A DNA stretch of 8,585 nucleotides, from contig JAGDAL010000329.1 of NCBI GenBank assembly GCA_017959525.1, positions 1 through 8,585 of the forward strand, in the 5' to 3' direction. The DNA is from Lachnospiraceae bacterium. GTDB lineage: Bacteria; Bacillota; Clostridia; Lachnospirales; Lachnospiraceae. A program made the position numbers and the translations under genes. The notes under the pieces are model-generated. The model saw only the letters and a program-made list of their open reading frames with translations. It had not been told where the DNA came from and did not search any database. The number at the start of each line of letters is the position of its first letter. Positions within the stretch are counted from its first letter, which is position 1. This document shows, one piece after another, positions 1 through 6,181 of the stretch.

Positions 1-33
1 GTAATGGGAAGCCGTGTTTTTTTACCGGGAATG

Positions 34-42
34 TGTTAAAAT
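34..42 (+). promoter_or_regulatory. possible extended -10 promoter element for glmM
   Basis: TGTTAAAAT at 34-42 fits an extended -10 box (TG, one base, then TAAAAT, five of six to TATAAT). It would start RNA near base 49, about 30 bases ahead of glmM. No good -35 lies 16-18 bases upstream; the best stretch is T-rich (14-20). The window begins in this spacer, so I cannot say whether glmM also belongs to an operon starting further left. Confidence 0.4.
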
Positions 43-79
43 GTTCAAAGCTATGTTTATATGAGGAGGAGATTTCCTA

Positions 80-1417
80 ATGAAGTATTTCGGAACTGAC
101 GGCTTCCGTGGCGAGGCCGGACGTGTATTAACAGCAGATCATGCTTATAAGATTGGTAGATATTTAGGTTGGTACTACAACCAGAATCACAAGGGGCGTA
201 TCGTTATCGGTAAGGATACCCGTCGCAGCAGCTATATGTTTGAGTATTCTTTGGTTGCAGGTATTATTGCTTCCGGTTCCAATGCATACCTGTTGCATGT
301 AACCACCACTCCTAGTGTGGCTTATGTGGTACGTACCGAGGATTTCGATTGTGGTGTAATGGTATCCGCATCCCACAATCCATACTATGATAACGGTATT
401 AAGATTATGGACGGTAACGGCCATAAGATGGCGGCTTCCGTTGAGGAAGAGATTGAGCGTTATATCGATGGCGAGATTGATGAGCTTCCTTTTGCAACCG
501 GCGAGGACGTTGGAATTGCAACAGATTATGCCATCGGACGTAACCGTTACATCGGATATTTGATTTCTTTGGCAACCCGTTCCTACAGCGGTAAGCGCAT
601 TGGTTTGGATTGCTCTAACGGTAGCTCTTTTAACATTGCCAAGAGTGTATTCGATGCACTTGGTGCCAAGACCTATGCGGTTGCTACCGAGCCAAACGGC
701 TTGAACATCAACAAGGACTGTGGTTCTACCCATATTGAGAACCTGCAGAAGTTGGTAAAAGAGAAAGAGTTGGATGCAGGCTTTGCATTCGATGGTGACG
801 CAGATCGTTGTATCGCTGTAGACAACAACGGCGAGATTATCGATGGTGATTATATCATCTACATCTGCGGTAAGTATTTGAAGAAACACGGCAGACTGGA
901 TGGCAACCATGTGGTTGCTACCGTTATGAGTAACCTTGGATTTTTCAAGGCTTGCGATAAGGCCGGCATCGAGTACGACGTTACTACCGTTGGTGATAAG
1001 TACGTCAATGAAGATATGGTGAAGAACGGATATGTCATCGGTGGAGAACAGTCCGGACATATCATTTTCTCCCGTCATGCAACCACCGGTGACGGTATCT
1101 TAACCGCCATCATGATGATGGAAGTGATGCTGGAAGAGAAGATGTCCCTTTCCGATTTGGCCAGCGGTATGAAGAAGTATCCACAGTTATTAAAGAACGT
1201 TCGCGTTACCGACAAGGCTGCGGTTATGAACAATGCTGCAGTGAAGGCTTGCGAAGAAGATATCGCTGCACAGCTCGGCGATGACGGACGTCTTTTACTT
1301 CGTGAGAGCGGTACCGAGCCTGTCATCCGTGTTATGGTTGAGGCAACTACCGATGCCATCTGTGAGAAGTACGTGAACCAGATGATTGATGTCATCAAGG
1401 CAGAAGGCTTGGCATAA
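80..1417 (+). CDS. glmM: phosphoglucosamine mutase GlmM
   Basis: GlmM interconverts glucosamine-6-phosphate and glucosamine-1-phosphate in the cytosol, the step before UDP-GlcNAc synthesis for peptidoglycan. The 445-residue product has the full length and all four landmarks of the alpha-D-phosphohexomutase family. The N-terminus reads MKYFGTDGFRG. The phosphoserine loop VSASHNP (95-101) has the catalytic serine at 98. The Mg-binding loop is DGDADR (238-243). The sugar-binding loop is GEQSGH (322-327). The C-terminal phosphate-binding loop is RESGTEPVIRVMVE (408-421). The N-terminal sequence and GEQSGH separate GlmM from phosphomannomutase and phosphoglucomutase. The ATG at 80 has an AGGAGG ribosome site at 64-69 and starts at the usual family N-terminus. 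The common upstream partners cdaA and ybbR are not visible because the window starts only 79 bases before the gene. No defects seen. Confidence 0.96.
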   Translation: MKYFGTDGFRGEAGRVLTADHAYKIGRYLGWYYNQNHKGRIVIGKDTRRSSYMFEYSLVAGIIASGSNAYLLHVTTTPSVAYVVRTEDFDCGVMVSASHNPYYDNGIKIMDGNGHKMAASVEEEIERYIDGEIDELPFATGEDVGIATDYAIGRNRYIGYLISLATRSYSGKRIGLDCSNGSSFNIAKSVFDALGAKTYAVATEPNGLNINKDCGSTHIENLQKLVKEKELDAGFAFDGDADRCIAVDNNGEIIDGDYIIYICGKYLKKHGRLDGNHVVATVMSNLGFFKACDKAGIEYDVTTVGDKYVNEDMVKNGYVIGGEQSGHIIFSRHATTGDGILTAIMMMEVMLEEKMSLSDLASGMKKYPQLLKNVRVTDKAAVMNNAAVKACEEDIAAQLGDDGRLLLRESGTEPVIRVMVEATTDAICEKYVNQMIDVIKAEGLA

Positions 1418-1437
1418 GCAAAGATTCGTGATACAAT
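1409..1437 (+). promoter_or_regulatory. sigma-A promoter for queT-argS, inside the 3' end of glmM
   Basis: TTGGCA at 1409-1414 (five of six to TTGACA) and TACAAT at 1432-1437 (five of six to TATAAT) are separated by exactly 17 bases, and a TG at 1429-1430 makes the -10 extended. RNA would start near 1443-1445. The -35 lies in the last codons of glmM. This would give queT-argS a transcript that begins just before the riboswitch, independent of glmM. No terminator separates glmM from queT, so read-through is also possible. Confidence 0.7.
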
Positions 1438-1471
1438 GGCAAACGCTGTGGCCATTTCAACAATAGCAGTG

Positions 1472-1513
1472 TCTGGGTTCGAAACCATCCCCAGAATAAT
1501 AAAAACTAAGGAG
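1472..1513 (+). promoter_or_regulatory. probable preQ1-I riboswitch, translational type
   Basis: A six-pair stem (1472-1477 with 1490-1495, core CTGGG/CCCAG) closes a 12-base loop starting TTC and ending in C1489. An A-rich tail running into AAAAACTAAGGAG (1501-1513) follows. This is the layout of preQ1 class I aptamers: short stem, 12-base loop, A-rich tail and a CTAAGG end. By position, C1489 would be the ligand-pairing cytosine and A1505/C1506 the tail bases at the pocket. The tail contains the queT ribosome site (AAGGAG, 1508-1513), so ligand binding should block translation. The gene behind it is a queuosine-precursor transporter, the expected target. Caveat: loop-tail pairing is weak by eye. 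I find only G1481-C1506 and U1478/U1479 with A1509/A1508, or CC 1485-1486 with GG 1510-1511, so the subtype is open. Confidence 0.7.
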
Positions 1514-1522
1514 TAATTTCAT

Positions 1523-2035
1523 ATGGAGAAAAAGAGTTTTCGCAACAGTGCATTATTTCTTGCACAGGCTGGCATGATTGCGGCTATTTACGTTGTATTG
1601 ACTGTATTTATCAATGCATTCAATCTGGCAAACGGTGCGATTCAGATTCGTTTATCTGAGGCGCTTTGCATTTTGCCTGTATTTACACCAGCTGCAATTC
1701 CGGGCCTTTTTATCGGATGCCTCATCAGCAACACCGTAACCGGTTGTGTGATTTGGGACATCGTATTCGGTAGCATCGCTACATTGCTTGGTGCGGTAGG
1801 TACTTACCTGCTTCGCAAGACCAAGTTTGTATGCACCCTGCCACCTGTCATTGCCAACATGATCGTGGTACCTTTCGTACTTCGTTATGCTTACGGCGTA
1901 GGTGATGCACATTGGTTCTTGGTAGCAACCATCGGTATCGGTGAAGTGATTTCCTGCTGTATCGTAGGAATGATTTTGAAGGCTGTATTGTCTAAGTACC
2001 GTTATCAGATTTTCCGCCAGGAAGAGGCTATTTAA
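1523..2035 (+). CDS. queT: QueT-family queuosine-precursor transporter (ECF S component)
   Basis: A small, very hydrophobic protein of 170 residues with about five or six membrane segments (roughly 11-33, 45-68, 71-95, 104-122 and 130-156) and a short basic C-terminus. The segment IQIRLSEALCILPVF (40-54) matches the signature of the QueT family (COG4708), substrate-binding S components of energy-coupling-factor transporters thought to import queuosine precursors such as preQ1. The ECF module (EcfA, EcfA', EcfT) is not in this window, as is usual for group II S components that share one module. The ATG at 1523 follows AAGGAG (1508-1513) at nine bases. The upstream preQ1-type riboswitch independently supports the substrate. 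argS starts 25 bases downstream and is probably co-transcribed. No queuosine synthesis genes are visible, so this gene alone suggests salvage but does not exclude synthesis elsewhere. Confidence 0.88.
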   Translation: MEKKSFRNSALFLAQAGMIAAIYVVLTVFINAFNLANGAIQIRLSEALCILPVFTPAAIPGLFIGCLISNTVTGCVIWDIVFGSIATLLGAVGTYLLRKTKFVCTLPPVIANMIVVPFVLRYAYGVGDAHWFLVATIGIGEVISCCIVGMILKAVLSKYRYQIFRQEEAI

Positions 2036-2060
2036 TTAGAAATACATCAGGGAGTTAAGA

Positions 2061-3845
2061 ATGAGAGAAGTATTGGATTTAATTTCAGAAGAAGTCGTTC
2101 GGGCCTTCGAAGCAGCAGAGATTGATTCGAAGTACGCGAAGGTTGGCTTGTCCAATCGTCCGGACTTATGTGAGTATCAGTGTAATGGTGCTATGGCTGC
2201 AGCAAAAGAGTACCATAAGGCACCGATTCAGATTGCAACTGCAGTTTGTGAGCATTTATCCAAGAGCGAGATGTTTGCATCCGTAGAGGCTGTGAACCCG
2301 GGATTTCTGAATCTGAAATTATCTCCTTCATTCTTGGCTGACTATGTTGCAAACATGGGCAAGGATGAGCGCCTTGGCTTAGACAAAGTAGAGAAGCCGA
2401 AGACCATCATGATTGATTACGGCGGACCAAACGTAGCTAAGGCTTTACATGTTGGCCATTTACGTTCTGCTGTTATCGGAGAGAGCATTAAGCGTATCGG
2501 TCGTTTCATGGGCAATGAGATGATCGGTGATGTACATATGGGTGACTGGGGATTACAGATGGGTCTGATCATCTGTGAGTTACAGTTACACAAGCCGGAG
2601 CTGCCATATTACGATGAGAGCTTTACCGGAACATATCCGGAAGTGGCTCCTTTTACCGTAACAGAATTGGCAGATCTCTATACAACCGCAAGTGCCAAGT
2701 CCAAGGAGGATCCGTCCTTCAAGGAAGCTGCAATGCAGGCAACTTATGAATTGCAGCACGGCCGTGTAGGTTATCAGGAATTATTAAAGCAGATTTTAAG
2801 CATCTCTGTTGCTGATATGAAGGCAAACTATGAGAAGCTGGATGTATCCTTCGAATTATGGAAGGGTGAATCCGACGCACAGCCATACATTCCGGATATG
2901 GTAGAGAAGATGAAGAAGGACGGCTTTGCTTACGAGAGCGAAGGCGCTTTGGTTGTTGATGTTAAGGAAGAGACCGACACCAAGGAAGTTCCTCCTTGTA
3001 TGATCTTAAAGTCCGACGGTGCTTCCCTATATAACACCACAGACCTTGCGACTTTGGTATGGCGTATGGAAGACTATCATCCGGATAAGGTGATTTATGT
3101 CGTAGATAAGCGTCAGGAATTATACTTTACCCAGGTATTCCGTTGTGCGAAGAAGACCGGCATTGTTCCGGATTCCACCGAGCTTCAGTTCGTAGGATTC
3201 GGTACCATGAACGGTAAGGACGGTAAGCCGTTTAAGACCCGTCAGGGTGGCGTTATGCGTCTGTCTGCATTATTGCAGGAGATTCATGACATGATGTACG
3301 ACAAGATTATGTCCAATGGCACCATGACACCGGACGAAGCAGAAGAGACCGCCAAGGTGGTTGCACTTTCTGCAGTGAAGTATGGTGATTTGTCTAACCA
3401 GGCAGCCAAGGATTATATCATTGATATGGAGCGTTTCACTTCTTCCGAAGGAAACACCGGTCCATACATTCTGTACACCATCGTACGAATTAAATCTATT
3501 TTAAATAAGTTCTTCGGTGATGCGGATGCTGCAAGCAGAGCTTCTAAGTTAGCAGGCTTTGAGATTCTTGCACCGCAGAGCGAGAGCGAGAAGAGTCTGA
3601 TGTTAGAGTTGGTGAAGTTCAACTCCGCCATCCGCAATGCATATGAGGAGACTGCTCCTCACAAGATTTGTGCATACATCTATGATGTAGCCAATGCATT
3701 CAATCACTTCTATCATGAGACCAAGATTCTTGCCGAAGAAGATGAAAAGTTAAAAGAAAATTATATCCATATTCTGGAGATTACCAGAGCAGTATTGGAG
3801 CAGAGTATCGATCTCTTAGGCTTCAAGGCGCCGGAGAAAATGTAA
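2061..3845 (+). CDS. argS: arginyl-tRNA synthetase (class I)
   Basis: ArgRS charges tRNA-Arg with arginine using ATP in the cytosol. The 594 residues cover the whole family layout. An N-terminal tRNA-recognition (Add-1 type) domain spans about 1-105. The class I Rossmann catalytic domain begins at MIDYGGPNVAKALHVGHLR (117-135), with the HIGH motif present as HVGH (130-133). The KMSKS-equivalent loop is GKPFKTRQGG (388-397), the degenerate form usual for ArgRS. The C-terminal DALR anticodon-binding domain includes NTGPYILYTIVRIKSIL (465-481) and ends with the typical LGFKAPEKM. The ATG at 2061 follows AGGGAG (2049-2054) at six bases. It sits 25 bases after queT with no terminator between, so it shares the queT transcript. 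A strong terminator begins four bases past its stop. The DYGGPN form replaces the more common DFSSPN without losing key residues. Confidence 0.96.
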   Translation: MREVLDLISEEVVRAFEAAEIDSKYAKVGLSNRPDLCEYQCNGAMAAAKEYHKAPIQIATAVCEHLSKSEMFASVEAVNPGFLNLKLSPSFLADYVANMGKDERLGLDKVEKPKTIMIDYGGPNVAKALHVGHLRSAVIGESIKRIGRFMGNEMIGDVHMGDWGLQMGLIICELQLHKPELPYYDESFTGTYPEVAPFTVTELADLYTTASAKSKEDPSFKEAAMQATYELQHGRVGYQELLKQILSISVADMKANYEKLDVSFELWKGESDAQPYIPDMVEKMKKDGFAYESEGALVVDVKEETDTKEVPPCMILKSDGASLYNTTDLATLVWRMEDYHPDKVIYVVDKRQELYFTQVFRCAKKTGIVPDSTELQFVGFGTMNGKDGKPFKTRQGGVMRLSALLQEIHDMMYDKIMSNGTMTPDEAEETAKVVALSAVKYGDLSNQAAKDYIIDMERFTSSEGNTGPYILYTIVRIKSILNKFFGDADAASRASKLAGFEILAPQSESEKSLMLELVKFNSAIRNAYEETAPHKICAYIYDVANAFNHFYHETKILAEEDEKLKENYIHILEITRAVLEQSIDLLGFKAPEKM

Positions 3846-3848
3846 TGG

Positions 3849-3875
3849 AAAGGACCTCTGCAGAGGTCCTTTTTT
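3849..3875 (+). terminator. intrinsic terminator after argS
   Basis: A perfect 24-base palindrome (3849-3872, centre between 3860 and 3861, arm AAAGGACCTCTG) folds into a GC-rich stem with a TGCA loop and runs straight into a T tract (3870-3875). It starts four bases after the argS stop codon. The symmetric A and T ends mean it could also stop transcription from the other strand. Confidence 0.93.
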
Positions 3876-3883
3876 ACCGAATT

Positions 3884-3898
3884 TGATAACCATTTTCA
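3884..3898 (+). promoter_or_regulatory. Fur-family operator-like dyad
   Basis: TGATAACCATTTTCA (3884-3898) fits the 7-1-7 Fur box TGATAATnATTATCA at 12 of 14 specified positions, and it lies inside a slightly longer dyad (TTTGA at 3882-3886, TCAAA at 3896-3900). It matches the PerR box less well (10 of 14) and lacks the CG steps of the Bacillus Zur box. It sits eight bases upstream of the -35 of the following promoter, centred near -50. Which family member (Fur, Zur or PerR) would bind cannot be decided from sequence. Chance occurrence in AT-rich spacer is possible. Confidence 0.5.
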
Positions 3899-3906
3899 AA
3901 AATCGG

Positions 3907-3934
3907 TTGCATACAATGAATTCTGTGCTATAAT
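3907..3934 (+). promoter_or_regulatory. sigma-A promoter of the COG0523 gene pair
   Basis: A perfect extended -10, TGCTATAAT (TG at 3926-3927, TATAAT at 3929-3934), with a modest -35 TTGCAT at 3907-3912 and a 16-base spacer. RNA would start near 3941, giving a leader of about 60 AT-rich bases before the ATG at 4000. The upstream terminator isolates this unit from argS. Confidence 0.75.
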
Positions 3935-3999
3935 GAGTAAGCATCTGATATTTGAATGATTTTATATTTTAATATTTATAGAAGAAAGAAGGTAATACT

Positions 4000-5103
4000 A
4001 TGACAAAGATTGATATTATTTCCGGTTTCTTGGGAGCCGGTAAGACAACTTTCATTAAGAAGTTGTTGGAAGAGGCATTTTCCGGTGAGAAGATTGTCTT
4101 AATTGAGAATGAATTTGGTGAAGTTGGCGTTGATGGCGGTTTCCTGAAGGACGCAGGCAGTGAGATTACCGAGATGAACTCCGGTTGTATCTGCTGTACC
4201 TTAGTTGGAGATTTTGCTAAGAGCTTGAACGAAGTTATGGAGAAGTTCCATCCGGATCGTATCTTAATCGAGCCGTCCGGCGTTGGTAAGCTTTCTGACG
4301 TTATGACTTCCGTTATTGATATGGAGAAGACTTCCGATGTGAAGTTGAATGCTTTGGTTACCGTTGTAAATTCCTTGAAGGCTTCTAAGCAGATGAAGGC
4401 ATTCGGTGAGTTCTTCAACAACCAGATCGAGCATGCAACCACCGTTGTATTGAGCCGTTCCCAGAACGCTACTCCGGAGCAGTTGGAGTTCTGCACCACA
4501 CAGATTCAGAACTTAAATCCAAAGGCTACCGTGGTTACGACTCCTTGGGATAGCTTGACCGGAGCACAGATCTTAGCTGCCATCGAGGGCAAGGACAACT
4601 TAGAGATGAAGGCGCTTGCTGAGCTTCATCATCATGAAGAGGAAGAGGAGCACGAGCATCACCATCATCATGATCATGACCACGATCACGATGAGCATGA
4701 TCATGAGCATGAGCATCATCATCACGATCATGATCACGAGGAAGGTCATGAGCATTGTGACCACGAGCATGGACATTGCTGCCACCACGATCATGACCAC
4801 GAGCATCATCATCACCATCATGCAGATGATGTCTTCGATACTTGGGGCAAGGAGACTCCTCATGTATTCGAGCGTGAGACTATTGAGAAGGCCATGAAGG
4901 CATTTGCTGAGACCGAAGATTACGGTACAGTTATCCGTTCTAAGGGTATGGTTCCATGTACAGACGGTACCTGGATTTACTTCGATTTGGTAGACGGCGA
5001 GTACGAGCTTCGTACCGGTGATCCGGATTACACCGGACGTTTGGTTGTTATCGGAGCAGATGTAAAAGAAGCAGAAGTCGAGAAGTTATTCGGCTTAGCA
5101 TAA
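4000..5103 (+). CDS. CobW/COG0523 (G3E) metallochaperone-like GTPase with His-rich tract
   Basis: A 367-residue cytosolic P-loop GTPase of the COG0523 group, whose characterised members deliver or allocate metals (zinc, cobalt, nickel). Walker A is GFLGAGKTT (9-17). ENEFGEVGVDGGFL (36-49) is a family switch region. The metal-binding CxCC motif is CICC (63-66). EPSGVG (91-96) is the Walker B region. A 65-residue acidic His-rich tract (210-274) follows, then a CobW_C-like domain (about 278-367) ending GRLVVIGADVKEAEVEKLFG. Oddity: where family members have NKxD for guanine recognition, this protein reads VVLSRSQNAT (149-158). The ATG at 4000 follows AAGAAGG (3986-3992) at seven bases. It is first in a two-gene unit behind a Fur-like box. 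The metal is unproven: the box suggests iron or zinc, and the His tract suits zinc or nickel. A YciC/ZagA-like or a cobalamin CobW role cannot be separated by sequence alone; no cobalamin genes are nearby. Confidence 0.9.
   Translation: MTKIDIISGFLGAGKTTFIKKLLEEAFSGEKIVLIENEFGEVGVDGGFLKDAGSEITEMNSGCICCTLVGDFAKSLNEVMEKFHPDRILIEPSGVGKLSDVMTSVIDMEKTSDVKLNALVTVVNSLKASKQMKAFGEFFNNQIEHATTVVLSRSQNATPEQLEFCTTQIQNLNPKATVVTTPWDSLTGAQILAAIEGKDNLEMKALAELHHHEEEEEHEHHHHHDHDHDHDEHDHEHEHHHHDHDHEEGHEHCDHEHGHCCHHDHDHEHHHHHHADDVFDTWGKETPHVFERETIEKAMKAFAETEDYGTVIRSKGMVPCTDGTWIYFDLVDGEYELRTGDPDYTGRLVVIGADVKEAEVEKLFGLA
4627..4821 (+). repeat. in-frame His/Asp/Glu low-complexity tract
   Basis: This stretch encodes residues 210-274 of the GTPase: 36 His, 14 Glu, 10 Asp, 3 Cys (253, 260, 261) and 2 Gly. 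CAT and CAC, and GAT, GAC and GAG, are mixed rather than repeated as one codon. This argues for selection on the protein rather than a fresh triplet expansion, although slippage could have built it earlier. It produces spurious long open frames on other frames and strands. Confidence 0.95.
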
Positions 5104-5121
5104 AGAAGCGAGGTTATCATT

Positions 5122-6078
5122 ATGCAGGAAGTACCTGTATACGTATTTTACGGATTTATGGATAGCGGCAAGACCACTCTGGTACAGGAGACGCTGTTCC
5201 AGAATGAATTTGCCAATGATTTAAGCAATTTTTTGGTTATTCGCTGTGAAGATGGTGATGAAGAGTACGACGAGAAGAAGCTTGCTAGCCTTGGCGGTCG
5301 TCTGATCACCATTGACAACGAAGAGGACTTCACCGCAGAGTACATGAAGCAGTTGGATGATGAGTTTCATCCGGAAGCGGTATTCATTGAATACAACGGA
5401 ACCTGGGAAGTGGCTCCGTTATATGAGATGGAAGGACCGGAATCCTGGACCATCGTTCAGGCTCTTTGTACCGTAGATGCTACTACGTTTGAGATGTACA
5501 TGCAGAATATGCGTGTCATGATGAGTGAGCAGATGTTCAAGGCGGATGTGGTGATTTTTAACCGTTGCACTGATGCAACTCCGAAGGCAAAATTCCGTGC
5601 GAACGTAAAGTCTGTCAACCGTCGTTGCCAGATTGTATACGAGCGCGAGGATGGAACCGTGGATGATTCCGAAGAAGAGCTTCCATTCGATATCAACGCA
5701 AAGGAAATCGAGATTTCCGATGCGGATTACGCATTGTGGTTCATGGATTGTATGGATCACCCGAAGAAGTACGACGGCAAGATTATCTCTTTCTTAGGTT
5801 TGGTGTATAACCCAACCGACGGCAAGGGCAAGCTGAAGCCGGGCGTCTTCGTTCCGGGACGTTTTGCCATGACCTGCTGTGTAGAGGATATTCAGTTCCT
5901 TGGTATGAAGACCGTATACAAGGAATCCGCGAAGTTAGAGCATAAGAGCTGGATCAATCTGAAGGCTCAGGTGAAGTACGAGTTTGCCAAGGAATACCGC
6001 GGCAAAGGACCGGTACTTCATCCAATCGAGATTACACCGGCCGAGAAGCCGGAAGATGAGCTGGTATACTTCAGCTAA
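5122..6078 (+). CDS. COG0523-like P-loop protein fused to a YcgQ/DUF1980-like domain
   Basis: A 318-residue protein, no signal peptide or membrane segment seen. The N-terminal part (about 1-200) is a diverged G3E/CobW-type domain: Walker A GFMDSGKTT (11-19), Walker B-like AVFIEYNGTWEV (86-97) in place of IEPSG, no CxCC motif, and NRCTD (147-151) where NKxD is expected. The C-terminal part (about 205-318) resembles the C-terminal domain of YcgQ (TIGR03943/DUF1980), with a GLVY strand (226-229), PGRFAMTCCVEDIQFLG (245-261), W277 followed by a strand, GPVLH (296-300) and a final VYF. YcgQ proteins usually pair with the COG0701 permease YcgR, which is absent here. The ATG at 5122 follows GAGG (5110-5113), 18 bases after the first GTPase, so the two are one operon and probably work together. 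C252-C253 may bind metal. GTP hydrolysis is uncertain. Family assignment is from remembered motifs. Confidence 0.78.
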   Translation: MQEVPVYVFYGFMDSGKTTLVQETLFQNEFANDLSNFLVIRCEDGDEEYDEKKLASLGGRLITIDNEEDFTAEYMKQLDDEFHPEAVFIEYNGTWEVAPLYEMEGPESWTIVQALCTVDATTFEMYMQNMRVMMSEQMFKADVVIFNRCTDATPKAKFRANVKSVNRRCQIVYEREDGTVDDSEEELPFDINAKEIEISDADYALWFMDCMDHPKKYDGKIISFLGLVYNPTDGKGKLKPGVFVPGRFAMTCCVEDIQFLGMKTVYKESAKLEHKSWINLKAQVKYEFAKEYRGKGPVLHPIEITPAEKPEDELVYFS

Positions 6079-6106
6079 GATTATTGTAATTTCAATGATT
6101 TATCTT

Positions 6107-6128
6107 TAGGTGAAAATCTTTTCACTTA
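6107..6128. other. inverted repeat after the COG0523 pair
   Basis: GTGAAAA (6110-6116) and TTTTCAC (6119-6125) form an exact seven-base dyad around two bases. One G-T pair and two further pairs extend it to 6107-6128. No T run follows, so it is not a convincing terminator. It could be an operator or a stabilising 3' hairpin for the 4000-6078 transcript. Its half-site spacing does not fit a Rex box. Confidence 0.4.
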
Positions 6129-6142
6129 TAGTTAAATAATAT

Positions 6143-6171
6143 TTGATAATAAGAGAGTTATTTGATACTAT
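6143..6171 (+). promoter_or_regulatory. candidate promoter of nfnAB
   Basis: TTGATA at 6143-6148 (five of six to TTGACA) and TACTAT at 6166-6171 (four of six) are 17 bases apart, with TG at 6163-6164 as an extended -10. RNA would start near 6178, just before the hairpin at 6182-6214, leaving a leader of about 79 bases. An 11-base near-repeat (ATTTGATAATA at 6141-6151, ATTTGATACTA at 6160-6170) coincides with the two boxes. Confidence 0.55.
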
Positions 6172-6181
6172 GAAACATGTG

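Noticed and set aside
1..79. Tail of an upstream gene at the left edge
   Set aside because: Short open stretches exist but show no recognisable protein end or codon pattern like the neighbours, so I cannot assign one.
164..1078. Long open frame on the minus strand opposite glmM (304 codons)
   Set aside because: The plus-strand frame is an unmistakable GlmM. The minus frame has no recognisable motif or ribosome site and is a coding shadow.
1435..1456. AATGGC/GCCATT hairpin after glmM as a terminator
   Set aside because: Only six pairs with a ten-base loop and no T run. It also straddles the predicted queT transcription start.
3964..3975. ATATT-TT-AATAT dyad before the first COG0523 gene as an operator
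   Set aside because: Purely A/T low complexity in an AT-rich leader, so expected by chance.
4600..4897. Met/Ile-rich open frames on both strands over the His tract
   Set aside because: They are frame-shifted or reversed readings of CAT/GAT/GAG repeats (giving Met, Ile and Val runs), not membrane peptides.
6110..6125. Rex operator ahead of nfnAB
   Set aside because: GTGAA and TTCAC are six bases apart instead of the four in Rex boxes, and the outer bases do not match TTGTGAA-TTCACAA.
6144..6158. Second Fur box at TGATAATAAGAGAGT
   Set aside because: The left half is perfect but the right half has almost no match to ATTATCA, so it is at most a half-site in AT-rich DNA.
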